From Gordonia asplenii (GTDB lineage Bacteria > Actinomycetota > Actinomycetes > Mycobacteriales > Mycobacteriaceae), in NCBI RefSeq assembly GCF_012933505.1, contig NZ_JABBNB010000001.1:372001-436000 (forward strand): a stretch of DNA of 64,000 bases, in the 5' to 3' direction. The translations under genes were made by a program, and so were the position numbers. Below the pieces are notes generated by a model. It was not told the DNA's origin. It was given only the letters and a program-made list of their open reading frames with translations, and did not search any database. Position 1 is the stretch's first letter, and each line of letters starts with the position of its first letter. Positions 9,064-18,009 of this stretch are shown here, one piece after another.

Positions 9064-11914
9064 CCCGACGTCGCAGAACGCCGAGCAGCAAACTTCCGAC
9101 AGCCAAGCGGCCGACAGTCAACCCGACGACAGTCAGGCGGCCGACAGCCAACCGACCGGTGCGCACCCCGACGATTCGGTCACCCCGGCGATCCGGCAGG
9201 CCTGGCACTATCCCCGGCACTGGATCGCCGATGTGCTCGCGTCCGACGGTGGCGTCGTACACCTGCGCCCGATCGTCCCCGACGACGCGGACCGCATCGT
9301 CGAATTTCACGGCAAACTGTCCGAGCGGACCCGCTACCTGCGGTATTTCGGTCCGACACCCACGCTGTCGCCGCGTGAGATCGCGCGCATGACCACCGTC
9401 GATCATCACAACCGCGTCGCTTTGGTCGCCGAGTTGGGTGGAGAGATCATCGCGATCGGCATCTACGAGGGACTCGCCGACTCGGGGAAACCGGAGTCGG
9501 CCGAGGTGGCGTTCGTCGTCGCCGACGAGCATCAGGGCCGGGGACTGGGCCCGATCCTGCTCGAACACCTCGCCGGTGCCGCCGCGGAGAACGGCATCAC
9601 CCGGTTCGAGGCGGAGGTGCTCAGCGAGAATCCGAACATGGTCGTGGTGTTCCGCGACGCCGGCTATCAACTGAGCCGCAGCTTCGACGGGTCGACCGTG
9701 CACGTCGAATTCCTCATCGACCCGACCGAGGCGCAGCAGTCGGTGCGCAACGCCCGTGAACGGGCGTCGGAGGCGCGCAGCGTCGCCAATCTCCTGCGTC
9801 CCCGGTCGGTCGCAGTCATCGGAGCGTCGACCGATCCCGGCAAGGTCGGTCACGTCCTGCTCGCCAACATCGCCCTCGGCGGCTTCACCGGTCCCATCTA
9901 CCCGGTCAACGGCCCCGGCCACGACGCTCCCGAAGAATCCGGTGAACCGCAGACCGGCACGGCGTCGAACCGCAAATCCGGCCACGACAGCATCCCGCGC
10001 CCGACGTCGGTGCGCGGCATCCGCGCCTACCCGACGGTCCGCGACATCCCCGACCCGGTCGACCTCGCGGTGGTCGCGGTACCCGCCGACCTCGTCGCCG
10101 CCGTGCTCGACGACTGTCTCGCCAAAGGCGTGCGGACACTCGTCGTCGTGTCCGGCGGCTTCAGTGAGAGCGGCGAGCGGCAGATGGTCGCACAGGTCCG
10201 TGAACACGGCATGCGGCTGGTCGGGCCCAACGCACTGGGCGTGGCCAACAACGACCACGGGGTGTCGCTGAACGCGACATTGGCCCCCCGCATCCCCGCG
10301 GAGGGCACGGTCGGATTCTTCTGCCAGTCCGGTGCACTCGGTATCGCGATCCTCGACACCGCGGCCCGGCGTGGACTCGGTCTGTCGACGTTCGTCTCCG
10401 CGGGCAACCGCGCCGACGTCTCCGGCAACGACCTGCTGCAGTACTGGGACTCCGACGACGCCACCGAAGTGGTCCTGCTGTACCTGGAGAGCTTCGGTAA
10501 CCCCCGCAAATTCTCTCGGATCGCCCAGCGGGTGTCGCGGTCCAAACCGATCGTCGCGGTGAAGACGGGCCGAAGTGCCCTCAGCCAGGTCCGCGCGGTG
10601 CGCAATCTCGACGCCGTCGACGACCGCATCGCCCAGATGGTGCTGCAGCAGGCCGGCGTGATCCAGGTCGACAGCATCGCCGAGTTGTTCGACGCCGCGG
10701 CCGTCCTCGCCTACCAGCCACTGCCCAAGGGGCATCGCGCGCGGGTCATCGGCAACTCCAGCGCGCTGGGCAGCCTCGCCGCCGACGTCGCGCGCAATTC
10801 GAGCCTCGACGCGCGCGACGTCATCGACATCGGGCCCGGCGGCGAGCCGGCCGAGTTCGTCGCGGCCATCACCGAGGCGGTCCACGACGACGACGTCGAC
10901 GCGATCATCGTCGTATTCGTGCCACCCGTCGCGGTGAGCGGCGCCGCGCACGCCCGCGCGCTTCTGGAGGCCAGCGCCGGTAGCGACAAGACGATCGTCT
11001 CGACGTTCCTGGGCGAAGAAGGCATTCTGCCGGCTCTGTCGGTACTGTCCGCCCAGGGCATTCCGATGCGCGGGTCGATCCCGTCGTACTCCAGCCCGGA
11101 GCGCGCCGCGAAGGCGCTGTCGCGGGCGGTGCAGTATTCGCGCTGGCGGGCGCGCCCCGAAGGGGAAGTGATCCGGCCCGACGGAATCGACCCGGAATCC
11201 GCGCGCACCCTGATCCTTTCGCGCCTGCCCGAATCGGGGGAGACGATCACCCTCGACGAGACGACGTCGGCGACGCTGCTCGCGTACTACGGAATCATCG
11301 TGGTGCCGTTCCGCGAAGTGACGTCGATGCACGAGGCGTCCGCTGCCGCCCGCGAGCTGGGCTTCCCGGTCGCGGTGAAGGCGACGTCGCGGCAATGGCG
11401 TGGCCGGATGGACCGTGAAGGCGCCCGCCTAGACCTCCCCGATGCGACGACGGTGGTCACGGCATTCGCCGAACTGACCGAACTGACCGGCGACACGACG
11501 CTACAGGTGCAGAAAATGGCCCACAAGGGCGTGGGCACCGCCATCCGGGCGGCCGACGACCCGGCATTCGGGCCGGTCATCTCGTTCGGGCTGTCGGGGC
11601 CGACCTTCGAACTGCTCGGCGACCTCGCCTACCGCGCTGTGCCGCTGTCCGACGTCGACGCTCGCGAACTGATCGCGACGCCGCGTTCCGCACCGCTGCT
11701 GACCGGGTATCTCGGTGGACCCGCCGTCGATCAAGACGCCCTGGTGGAACTGCTGCAACGGATCTCGAGCTTCGTCGACGACATCCCCGAAGTCCGCGAG
11801 GTCAGCTGTGACGAGATCCTCGCCTCCGCCGACGGCGCCGAAGTGGTGTCGGCGCAGATACGAATCGGCCCGGTGCCCAACCCCGTGGACACCGGACCGA
11901 GACGGCTGGGGTGA
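9056..11914 (+). CDS. GNAT acetyltransferase fused to a degenerate NDP-forming acyl-CoA synthetase (Pat-like)
   Basis: This is a 952-residue fusion. Residues 1-55 are a low-complexity SQ/AD-rich leader with a short repeat, 65-215 form a GNAT domain (HLRPIVPDDADRIVEFHGKL), 235-690 form the CoA-binding and flavodoxin-like domains of an NDP-forming synthetase, and 730-952 form an ATP-grasp domain. The active enzymes carry a SHTGALAG-like phosphohistidine loop; here the aligned stretch after KTGRS (503-507) reads ALSQVRAVRNLD, without histidine. That suggests a sensor or regulatory domain, as in PatZ-type protein acetyltransferases, here with the GNAT domain first. The GTG start at 9056 has GGAGGA at 9046-9051 and lies inside the acuC 3' end. 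The likely job is reversible lysine acetylation with AcuC; an active acyl-CoA ligase is the alternative. Confidence 0.88.
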   Translation: MTDPTSQNAEQQTSDSQAADSQPDDSQAADSQPTGAHPDDSVTPAIRQAWHYPRHWIADVLASDGGVVHLRPIVPDDADRIVEFHGKLSERTRYLRYFGPTPTLSPREIARMTTVDHHNRVALVAELGGEIIAIGIYEGLADSGKPESAEVAFVVADEHQGRGLGPILLEHLAGAAAENGITRFEAEVLSENPNMVVVFRDAGYQLSRSFDGSTVHVEFLIDPTEAQQSVRNARERASEARSVANLLRPRSVAVIGASTDPGKVGHVLLANIALGGFTGPIYPVNGPGHDAPEESGEPQTGTASNRKSGHDSIPRPTSVRGIRAYPTVRDIPDPVDLAVVAVPADLVAAVLDDCLAKGVRTLVVVSGGFSESGERQMVAQVREHGMRLVGPNALGVANNDHGVSLNATLAPRIPAEGTVGFFCQSGALGIAILDTAARRGLGLSTFVSAGNRADVSGNDLLQYWDSDDATEVVLLYLESFGNPRKFSRIAQRVSRSKPIVAVKTGRSALSQVRAVRNLDAVDDRIAQMVLQQAGVIQVDSIAELFDAAAVLAYQPLPKGHRARVIGNSSALGSLAADVARNSSLDARDVIDIGPGGEPAEFVAAITEAVHDDDVDAIIVVFVPPVAVSGAAHARALLEASAGSDKTIVSTFLGEEGILPALSVLSAQGIPMRGSIPSYSSPERAAKALSRAVQYSRWRARPEGEVIRPDGIDPESARTLILSRLPESGETITLDETTSATLLAYYGIIVVPFREVTSMHEASAAARELGFPVAVKATSRQWRGRMDREGARLDLPDATTVVTAFAELTELTGDTTLQVQKMAHKGVGTAIRAADDPAFGPVISFGLSGPTFELLGDLAYRAVPLSDVDARELIATPRSAPLLTGYLGGPAVDQDALVELLQRISSFVDDIPEVREVSCDEILASADGAEVVSAQIRIGPVPNPVDTGPRRLG

Positions 11915-11917
11915 GAT

Positions 11918-12913
11918 CTAGCTGGCGTAGGCGCGCAGCCGTTCGGCGCGATCGCCCTGGCGCAGCTTGACCATCACCTCGCGCTCGATCTGACGGACCC
12001 GTTCGCGCGAGAGGCCGAACAGGCGACCGATCTGATCGAGGGTGCGGGGCTGGCCGTCGTCGAGCCCGAAACGCATGCGGATGACTTGCTGCTCGCGCTC
12101 GTCGAGCGTGCCGAGGACCGCGCGTACGTCGGAATGCAGCAGCCCGGCGATGACCGCGTTCTCGGCTGAGGTCGCCTCGGCGTCCTCGATGAAGTCGCCG
12201 AGCGGCGCCTCCTCGTCGGTGCCGACCGGCATGTCGAGGCTCACCGGGTCCCGACTGTGGTCGAGCAGGTCGGCGATCTTCTCCGCCGGGATGCCGGACT
12301 CTTCAGCCAACTCGTCGTCGGTTGCCTCGCGGCCGAGCTGCTGATGCAGCTCGCGCTTGATGCGGGCCAGCTTGTTGACTTGCTCGACCAGATGCACGGG
12401 CAGCCGGATGGTGCGTGATTGGTCGGCCATTCCGCGGGTGATCGCCTGGCGGATCCACCAGGTGGCATACGTGGAGAACTTGAAGCCCTTGGCGTAGTCG
12501 AACTTCTCCATCGCGCGGATCAGACCCAGGTTGCCCTCCTGGATCAGGTCGAGCAGCGGCATGCCACGACCGGTGTAGCGCTTGGCCAGCGACACCACCA
12601 GGCGCAGGTTCGCCTCGAGCAGGTGGGCCCGGGCCGTCTCGCCTTCGCGGACGATCTGCGCGAGATCCTGCTTCTTGACCGCCGACAGCCGCTTGCGGGT
12701 GGCCAGCACGTGGCTCGCGTACAAACCGATCTCGATCTGCTTGGCCAGTTCGACTTCTTGCTCGGCGTTGAGCAGGGCGGTACGGCCGATGCCATTGAGG
12801 TACACGCGTACCAGATCGGCGGAGGGGGACTGAGCGTCGAGATCTTGTTCGGTCATCGCCGGTCGCTTGGTGTGCTGAGCGGTCGGGGCTGGGCTAACGG
12901 ACGTGCGAGACAT
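11918..12913 (-). CDS. sigB: RNA polymerase sigma factor SigB
   Basis: This is a 331-residue group 2 sigma factor, the principal-like stress sigma factor of mycolic-acid bacteria. Region 1.2 ([22 protein letters not shown]), region 2 with [20 protein letters not shown] and [13 protein letters not shown], region 3 and region 4 with [13 protein letters not shown] are intact. It lacks the long acidic/basic N-terminal extension of the SigA encoded at 20.9-22.4 kb. A very strong ribosome site (GGAGGAGG) lies about 4 bases before the ATG. An ECF-type promoter is visible about 36-62 bases upstream (separate entry). Position next to ideR and DUF3099/DUF3039 matches M. tuberculosis Rv2710. Confidence 0.95.
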   Translation of the reverse strand: MSRTSVSPAPTAQHTKRPAMTEQDLDAQSPSADLVRVYLNGIGRTALLNAEQEVELAKQIEIGLYASHVLATRKRLSAVKKQDLAQIVREGETARAHLLEANLRLVVSLAKRYTGRGMPLLDLIQEGNLGLIRAMEKFDYAKGFKFSTYATWWIRQAITRGMADQSRTIRLPVHLVEQVNKLARIKRELHQQLGREATDDELAEESGIPAEKIADLLDHSRDPVSLDMPVGTDEEAPLGDFIEDAEATSAENAVIAGLLHSDVRAVLGTLDEREQQVIRMRFGLDDGQPRTLDQIGRLFGLSRERVRQIEREVMVKLRQGDRAERLRAYAS

Positions 12914-12948
12914 ACGGCCTCCTCCATCGTGTGCGTTCTTAACTGCTC

Positions 12949-12975
12949 AACGAGGAGGGTTCGCGGAAAGTTCCC
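12949..12975 (-). promoter_or_regulatory. Candidate ECF-sigma (SigE/SigH-type) promoter of sigB
   Basis: On the minus strand a GGGAAC element (12970-12975) is followed after 17 bases by CGTT (12949-12952). This matches the GGAAC-N16-18-CGTT pattern used by SigE/SigH-type factors in mycobacteria, where sigB is a known target of such factors. Transcription would begin near 12942, giving a leader of about 30 bases with a strong ribosome site before the sigB ATG at 12913. The -35 element lies just past the stop codon of the DUF3099 gene. Confidence 0.6.
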
Positions 12976-12984
12976 AGCGAGTAA

Positions 12985-13407
12985 TTACGTGGCGTCGCCG
13001 CTGTTCGACGCCGGTTTCTCGACTACCTCGTCCACGACGTCGCCGTCGATCGTCGAGGAGTCGGTGGCGATGTCGAAGGGTCGTGACTCCAGCACCCGTC
13101 GTTCGTCCGCGGCGTCGGCGTGCATGTATCGCGCGACCTGACCGCGCTTGCGCGGCGGCGCGTCGTTGGCGATCAGCACGGCTATCCACGGTATCGGGAT
13201 CGACGCCGCGACGATCGCCAGCGCCAGCCAGCCGTTGTGCGTCAGGCTGTAGGCGATACCCGCCGCCACGAGAGCTGGCACGCGAAAAGCCATGAGCGTC
13301 AAATACTTTCGCACCCGTGCACGATGCTGTTCATCGAGTCCGGTGGCGGCCCCGGTGATCAGGAAAGTCTCGGGTGCATCCCGATGTCCGATACCTGAAT
13401 GGCCCAT
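12985..13407 (-). CDS. DUF3099 membrane protein
   Basis: This is a small 140-residue membrane protein of the DUF3099 family. Two adjacent hydrophobic segments (from AFRVPALVAAGIAYSL through LAIVAASIPIPWIAVLIA) form a helical hairpin in the middle. The rest is charged and probably cytoplasmic, including an acidic tail. The ATG at 13407 precedes the family's first conserved stretch (APETFLITGAATGLDEQHRAR); the frame continues upstream but that part overlaps the divergent DUF3039 gene. It lies directly upstream of sigB in the same direction, as in M. tuberculosis (Rv2709). Function is unknown. Confidence 0.75.
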   Translation of the reverse strand: MGHSGIGHRDAPETFLITGAATGLDEQHRARVRKYLTLMAFRVPALVAAGIAYSLTHNGWLALAIVAASIPIPWIAVLIANDAPPRKRGQVARYMHADAADERRVLESRPFDIATDSSTIDGDVVDEVVEKPASNSGDAT

Positions 13408-13504
13408 ATCTCCACTGTCCCACTTTCCGCAGACGAATGCACGGTCGGGGTGGTCGACGCGCTTCGCGCTGGGATCATCAGGCGAGGTCGGGCAGAATGA
13501 CACC

Positions 13505-13741
13505 ATGGCAACACAGACGATTGAACGCCCCGACGTCGACACCGATACCGCCGACGACACCGACCGCCCCAAAGTCTTCCACTACGTCAAAAAGGACAAG
13601 ATCGCCGAGAGCGCCGTCATGGGCACCCACGTCGTCGCACTGTGCGGCGAGGTCTTCCCCGTCACGCGTGCGGCGAAGCCCGGATCGCCGGTGTGCCCCA
13701 AGTGCAAGAAGATCTACTCGCGGATGAAGAAGGGCGAGTAG
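13505..13741 (+). CDS. DUF3039 small zinc-binding-like protein
   Basis: This 78-residue DUF3039 protein diverges from the DUF3099 gene. A conserved HYVKKDKIAESAVMG block (about residues 26-40) precedes a cysteine in VVALCGEVF and a C-terminal CPKC pair. The cysteines suggest a structural zinc site. The ATG at 13505 gives the family length. It corresponds by context to M. tuberculosis Rv2708c. Its stop codon abuts a copy of the GATTGCAATC-type repeat. Function is unknown. Confidence 0.82.
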   Translation: MATQTIERPDVDTDTADDTDRPKVFHYVKKDKIAESAVMGTHVVALCGEVFPVTRAAKPGSPVCPKCKKIYSRMKKGE

Positions 13742-13822
13742 GCAGATTGCACTCTGCCTGGTCGGTGGCGGCGAGGGGAATGTTCCCTCGCCGAAGCTGG
13801 GGTGACCGAATGCAATCTGCTC
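13742..13822. repeat. Dispersed GATTGCAATC-type intergenic repeat, copy A
   Basis: This copy starts one base after the DUF3039 stop codon. It opens with a variant of the decamer (GATTGCACTC followed by TGCC) and ends with TGCAATCTGC. Its centre, 13770-13792, is a hairpin with arms near GGCGAGGG and CCCTCGCC around GAATGTT. It runs in the same orientation as copies E (19548-19645) and F (29849-29945), which share the core GTGAATGTTCCC in this orientation. It may double as a transcription terminator for the gene before it. Confidence 0.7.
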
Positions 13823-13875
13823 ACCGTCGGCGGTCGCCGATTCGATGAAACCAAACCGGCGTCGCGTGCGTCTAA

Positions 13876-14743
13876 GTGTGCATGGGACACGAGACCGGGG
13901 TTTTCTCCACCGCAGAACTGCACTCCTTCGGCGCGACGACCGCTGATATCCGCCGGGCGACGAAGGCCGGCCAAATTCTCGACTGCGGCAAGGGATGGTG
14001 GCGCGTCGAGGGGGCGAACCCCCTGGTGGTCGCCGTCGTCGAGGCGGGGGGAGTCCTGAGTTGCCGATCGGCGATTGAGTTCTATCGCGACACCGCACAC
14101 CCGAAGCTGTACGTGTCCGTCGAATCCGACCATTCCGCACGGTCGTCTCAGCAGGTACGGCAAGTCCGTCGTCACGACGGCCGAGTTCAAGTGGTGCCAG
14201 GGTCATGGCCGACCGCGACGGTTGACCGGTTCCGTCGACTCGCTCGGCGTGGCGCTGGCGTGTGCGGTGAACTGCCTGTCCGAGGAGGAATGGATCGCGG
14301 TGTGTGATTCGATCCTGCACTACACCGCGCTCACCGTCCACGACGTGCGCCGCGAGATGGGTGTGGTGTCCAAGACCGTCGACCGCATGCTCGACAAATG
14401 TGACGGCCGGGCGATGTCGGGGCCGGAGTCGATCGCGCGAGTTCGGTTGCGCGCCTTAGGCTTCGATGTCCGCGTGCAACCTGCGATCGGAGGCGCCGAA
14501 CATGCCGACCTCCGGATCGGGTCGCTGATCCTGGAGTGCGACAGCAAGGAGCACCACCTGCTCGACGTTCAGAAGGCCAACGACTGTCGACGCGATCGAA
14601 TGACCCTCAAGAAGGGAATGATGACCATGTGGTTCATGGCCGAGGAACTGTGGACAAATTGGGACGGGCTCGTGCGGGACATCCGAGGGGTCACCTATTG
14701 CGACAGACACCGCAGACCGTATCGACCTGATCTACCGGCCTGA
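13876..14743 (+). pseudogene. Frameshifted AbiEi-type/DUF559-like nuclease gene
   Basis: The N-terminal frame (GTG 13876 or ATG 13882) encodes an AbiEi-antitoxin-like winged helix: FSTAELHSFGATTADIRRAT and WWRVEGANPLVVAVVEAGGVLSCRSAIEFY. The C-terminal half lies in another frame, from about 14200 to 14743, and carries the family continuation GHGRPRRLTGSVDSLGVAL, then GPESIARVRLRALGFDV and ILECDSKEHH of a Vsr/DUF559-like endonuclease fold. Related genes are single frames of about 290 codons. A one-base gain or two-base loss near 14185-14210, around the GGTGCCAGGG stretch, would restore one frame. It may be a true pseudogene, a sequencing error or, less likely, programmed frameshifting. Both halves otherwise look undecayed. 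The gene is flanked by repeat copies on both sides. Confidence 0.72.
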
Positions 14744-14747
14744 CGGT

Positions 14748-15021
14748 TGATTGCAGTCTGTCCGGTCACTGGCGCCGGGGGAATATTCACCTCGCTGGGT
14801 GTGGTGGGGCTGATTGGAATCTGCCTCTGCGCTGCTTGGCCTGATGTCTGATTGCAGTCTGTCCGGTCACTGGCGCCGAGGGAGTATTCACCTCGCTGGG
14901 CGTGGTGGGGCTGATTGCAATCTGCCTCTGCGCTGCCTGGCCTGATGGCTGATTGCAGTCTGCCCGGTCACTGGCGCCGGGGGAGTATTCACCTTGCCGG
15001 GCGTGGTGGGGCTGATTGGAA
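14748..15021. repeat. Tandem array of a 101-bp GATTGCAATC-type repeat (copies B-D)
   Basis: Three successive units begin at 14748, 14849 and 14950, so the period is 101 bp; the third is cut at about 75 bp by the YihY stop codon. Each unit starts TGATTGCAGTCTG, contains GGCGCCGGGGGA or a variant followed by ATTCACC, then GTGGTGGGGCTGATTG and a second decamer variant. Units differ at only a few positions. The core is the reverse complement of the one in copies E and F. The array fills the gap between two convergent genes and may end transcription from both. Confidence 0.85.
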
Positions 15022-16191
15022 TCAGCGCGACTCGTCGTCGTCGGGCGTCTGCGTCTTGATGGGACCGGTCGACCAGTGCGGCAGGTGACGGATTCCGCCG
15101 GTGATCTCGGCCGTCGTCGTCTGCACCCACTCCTTGACCTGTCCCGCTGCGGCGGGCTTCGCCGGCCAGATGGACTGGATCGCGGCGTTGAGCTCGGCCC
15201 CGACGACGATCGCGAAGCCGAGGAAGAAGCAGAACAGCAGGAACGCGATGGGGGTGGCCAGGGCACCGTAGGTGTAGCCGGAGCGGGTCACCTCGGTCAG
15301 GTAGATGCGCAGGATGTAGCTGGCGATCCAGAAGAACACCGCCGCGAGGATCGCACCGGCGATCAGGCGATGCCACGGCAGCGGATTGGGCAACGCGAGG
15401 TGGTACAGCGTCGTCAGCATCGCCACCAGGACGGCTGCGACCAGCGGGAAATAGCCGATATCGATCAGATTCGCCACGACGGTTCCCCAGGAACTGGGCA
15501 CGATCTTCTGCAGATACGTCGGCCCGACGGCGACCAACGGCAGCACGAACACCGACGCGAACAGGAAGCCGATGTAGACGAACAGTGCGAAGAAGCGCTG
15601 CCACACCGGATTTCGCAGATCGTGCTGGTCGTGGGCGTGCACGATCGATGAAACGAAACACGACATCGCCGACGACCCGGCCCACAGCGACAACACGAAA
15701 CCGATCGACACCACACCGACGCGGCCCCGTCCGAGCACGTCCTCGACGGTCGGCCCGATCAGATCATTCACGACATTCTCCGAGAACGTCCGATTGGCGA
15801 AACCGATGATGCGTTCGTGAATCACCGCGACGGTGTCCGGGCCGAACCAGCCGCTCACGTAGCCGATGCTGCCGAGCAGCCCCAGCAACAGTGGGGGAAG
15901 TGACAGCGCTTGCCAGAACGCCGCCTGTGCCGCCCAGCCGATGATGCCGTGATCGAACGACCCGACTGCGGTGCGCCACACCAGCTTCGGCAGATTGCGC
16001 ACGATCGGTTCTCGCCGGGCCGGCGTGGTCGACGTCGAGTCGGTCACCTCCGCGGTGTCGAGATCGCCGGTTGCGACGCCGACGTCGGACGCGGGGACCA
16101 GCGCATCGCCGAGTGCCCGACGTCCCGGTTGCGGGTCGTCGGGCAGCGGCGCCGGATTTCTGGTGCGTGTAGTGATGTATCTAGCATCCAC
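15022..16191 (-). CDS. YihY/BrkB family membrane protein
   Basis: This is a YihY/virulence factor BrkB-family inner-membrane protein, about 389 residues from GTG 16191. Six hydrophobic segments follow a polar N-terminus, with characteristic stretches GWAAQAAFWQALSLPPLLLG and, near the end, TRSGYTYGALATPIAFLLFC. The start is uncertain: a second GTG, giving a protein starting at VTDSTSTTPARR, is also plausible because the first 50 residues are not conserved. The position between DUF3039 and sigA matches M. tuberculosis Rv2707. Physiological role is unknown; the old RNase BN assignment of this family is not supported. Confidence 0.85.
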   Translation of the reverse strand: MDARYITTRTRNPAPLPDDPQPGRRALGDALVPASDVGVATGDLDTAEVTDSTSTTPARREPIVRNLPKLVWRTAVGSFDHGIIGWAAQAAFWQALSLPPLLLGLLGSIGYVSGWFGPDTVAVIHERIIGFANRTFSENVVNDLIGPTVEDVLGRGRVGVVSIGFVLSLWAGSSAMSCFVSSIVHAHDQHDLRNPVWQRFFALFVYIGFLFASVFVLPLVAVGPTYLQKIVPSSWGTVVANLIDIGYFPLVAAVLVAMLTTLYHLALPNPLPWHRLIAGAILAAVFFWIASYILRIYLTEVTRSGYTYGALATPIAFLLFCFFLGFAIVVGAELNAAIQSIWPAKPAAAGQVKEWVQTTTAEITGGIRHLPHWSTGPIKTQTPDDDESR

Positions 16192-16248
16192 GATCCGCGG
16201 CGCTCGCGCGTGCGCAGGTTCGTCGTGTCGTAGAAGCCGGTTAGAATA

Positions 16249-17991
16249 GTGGCCGAATCTATGGCAGGAGCGAAGTCTTTCGTGAGCGAAAAACCAGCTG
16301 CTCCGTCGTTGCGCGCATGGCAGCGTCGGGCGTTGACCAAATACCTGTCCACCAAACCGCGTGACTTCTTGGCCGTCGCCACACCGGGCGCAGGCAAGAC
16401 GACATTCGGGCTGCGTATCGCCGCCGAACTGCTGGCCGACCGCACCGTGGACGCGATAACCGTCGTATGCCCCACCGAGCATCTCAAGCATCAGTGGGCC
16501 GGTGCCGCGGCACGCGCGGGTATCGCGCTCGACCCCGAGTTCAGCAACTCCGTCGGGCAGACCAGCTCCGACTTCGACGGCGTCGTGCTGACGTACGCGC
16601 AGGTGGCGTCGCATCCGACGAAGCACCGGGTGCGCACCGAGAACCGCAGGACGCTCGTCATCCTCGATGAGATTCACCACGGTGGAGACGCGAAGTCGTG
16701 GGGTGACGCGATCCGTGAGGCCTTCTCCGACGCCGAGCGCCGCCTGGCGCTGACCGGAACCCCGTTCCGCTCCGACGACTCGCCGATTCCGTTCGTCACC
16801 TACGAGGACGAACCGGGTGGACTCAAACGGTCCAAGGCCGACCACAGCTACGGCTATTCCGACGCCCTGCGCGACGGCGTGGTGCGGCCGGTCGTGTTCA
16901 TGGCCTATTCGGGTCAGGCGAGTTGGCGTACCAGCGCAGGCGAGGAATTCACCGCTCGCCTCGGTGAGCCGCTGTCGGCCGAACACACCGCGCGTGCGTG
17001 GCGAACCGCGCTCGACCCGCACGGCGACTGGATTCCGGCCGTCCTCGGTGCCGCACACAAGCGGCTGCTGCAGAAACGGGCGTCTGGCATCGGCGACGCG
17101 GGCGGCCTGGTCATCGCGACCGATCAGTCCACGGCTCGCGACTACGCCGAATTGCTGACCGAGATCACCGGTAACCCGGTCACGCTGGTCCTGTCCGACG
17201 ACCCCGGATCGTCGGACCGCATCGAAGCGTTCGCCAACTCGCAGGACGAGTGGATGGTCGCCGTCCGAATGGTGTCCGAGGGCGTCGACGTTCCGCGGCT
17301 GGCGGTCGGCGTGTACGCCACCAGCGCGTCGACGCCGCTGTACTTCGCCCAGGCCATCGGTCGTTTCGTGCGCTCACGCCGCCCGGGCGAGACGGCCAGC
17401 GTGTTTCTGCCCTCGGTACCGGTGCTGCTCAGCCTCGCCAGTGAGATGGAAGCGCAGCGCGATCACGTCCTGGGCAAGCCGCACCGTGAGTCCGAGGGCC
17501 TCGACGACGCGTTGATCGCCGACGCCAACAAGCGCAAAGACGAGCCGGGCGAGGAAGAGGCGGCGTTTCAATCGCTGCACGCCGACGCCGAGCTCGACCA
17601 GGTCATCTACGACGGCGCGTCTTTCGGCACCGCGACGATGGCGGGCAGTGACGAAGAGTCGGACTATCTCGGGCTGCCCGGGCTGCTCGACGCCAATCAG
17701 GTGCGCGAGCTGCTCGCGCGACGCCAGGAAGAGCAGCTGGCCAACCGCAAGGTCGCGGCGTCGAACGGGCATCCCAGCGCTGTCGCGGCACGCCCGGCGT
17801 CGACCGGGGAGAACCTCGGCGAACTGCGCCGTGAACTCAATTCGCTCGTCGCACTGCATCACCACCGCACCGGCAAGCCGCACGGCATGGTGCACAACGA
17901 ACTGCGCACCCGTCTCGGTGGGCCGCCGACGGCGATGGCCACGGCCGATCAGCTGACCGAACGGATCAAAGCGCTGCGTGAGTGGCGCTGA
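16249..17991 (+). CDS. SF2 DEAD/DEAH-type helicase
   Basis: This 580-residue superfamily 2 helicase resembles the SSL2/UvrB-like restriction-helicase group. Motif I is ATPGAGKT, motif II is LDEIHHGGD, motif III is LTGTPFRSDD, and motif VI is QAIGRFVRSRRPGE. The C-terminal 150 residues are charged and probably helical. A TAGAAT hexamer at 16242-16247 resembles a -10 element only 2 bases before GTG 16249. If it is used, the mRNA would start inside the presumed 5' codons and ATG 16261 would be the start, with a nearly leaderless message. It is followed by a strong hairpin at 18010-18038. No restriction or methylase partner is nearby, so a role in RNA or DNA repair is only inferred. Confidence 0.88.
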   Translation: MAESMAGAKSFVSEKPAAPSLRAWQRRALTKYLSTKPRDFLAVATPGAGKTTFGLRIAAELLADRTVDAITVVCPTEHLKHQWAGAAARAGIALDPEFSNSVGQTSSDFDGVVLTYAQVASHPTKHRVRTENRRTLVILDEIHHGGDAKSWGDAIREAFSDAERRLALTGTPFRSDDSPIPFVTYEDEPGGLKRSKADHSYGYSDALRDGVVRPVVFMAYSGQASWRTSAGEEFTARLGEPLSAEHTARAWRTALDPHGDWIPAVLGAAHKRLLQKRASGIGDAGGLVIATDQSTARDYAELLTEITGNPVTLVLSDDPGSSDRIEAFANSQDEWMVAVRMVSEGVDVPRLAVGVYATSASTPLYFAQAIGRFVRSRRPGETASVFLPSVPVLLSLASEMEAQRDHVLGKPHRESEGLDDALIADANKRKDEPGEEEAAFQSLHADAELDQVIYDGASFGTATMAGSDEESDYLGLPGLLDANQVRELLARRQEEQLANRKVAASNGHPSAVAARPASTGENLGELRRELNSLVALHHHRTGKPHGMVHNELRTRLGGPPTAMATADQLTERIKALREWR

Positions 17992-18009
17992 TCCGGTCGA
18001 TGACATGAA

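Noticed and set aside
9005-11395. 796-codon minus-strand frame opposite the GNAT/synthetase fusion
   Set aside because: Composition is typical of a GC-driven shadow frame and no domain is recognisable; the plus frame is clearly coding.
14748-15021. Tandem 101-bp array considered as a CRISPR array
   Set aside because: The whole unit repeats, with no short repeat alternating with unique spacers, and no cas genes are in the window.
16192-17058. Long N-terminal extension of the YihY frame into the helicase gene
   Set aside because: The extension is antisense to conserved helicase motifs and has no signal or domain; the true start must lie near 16191 or later.
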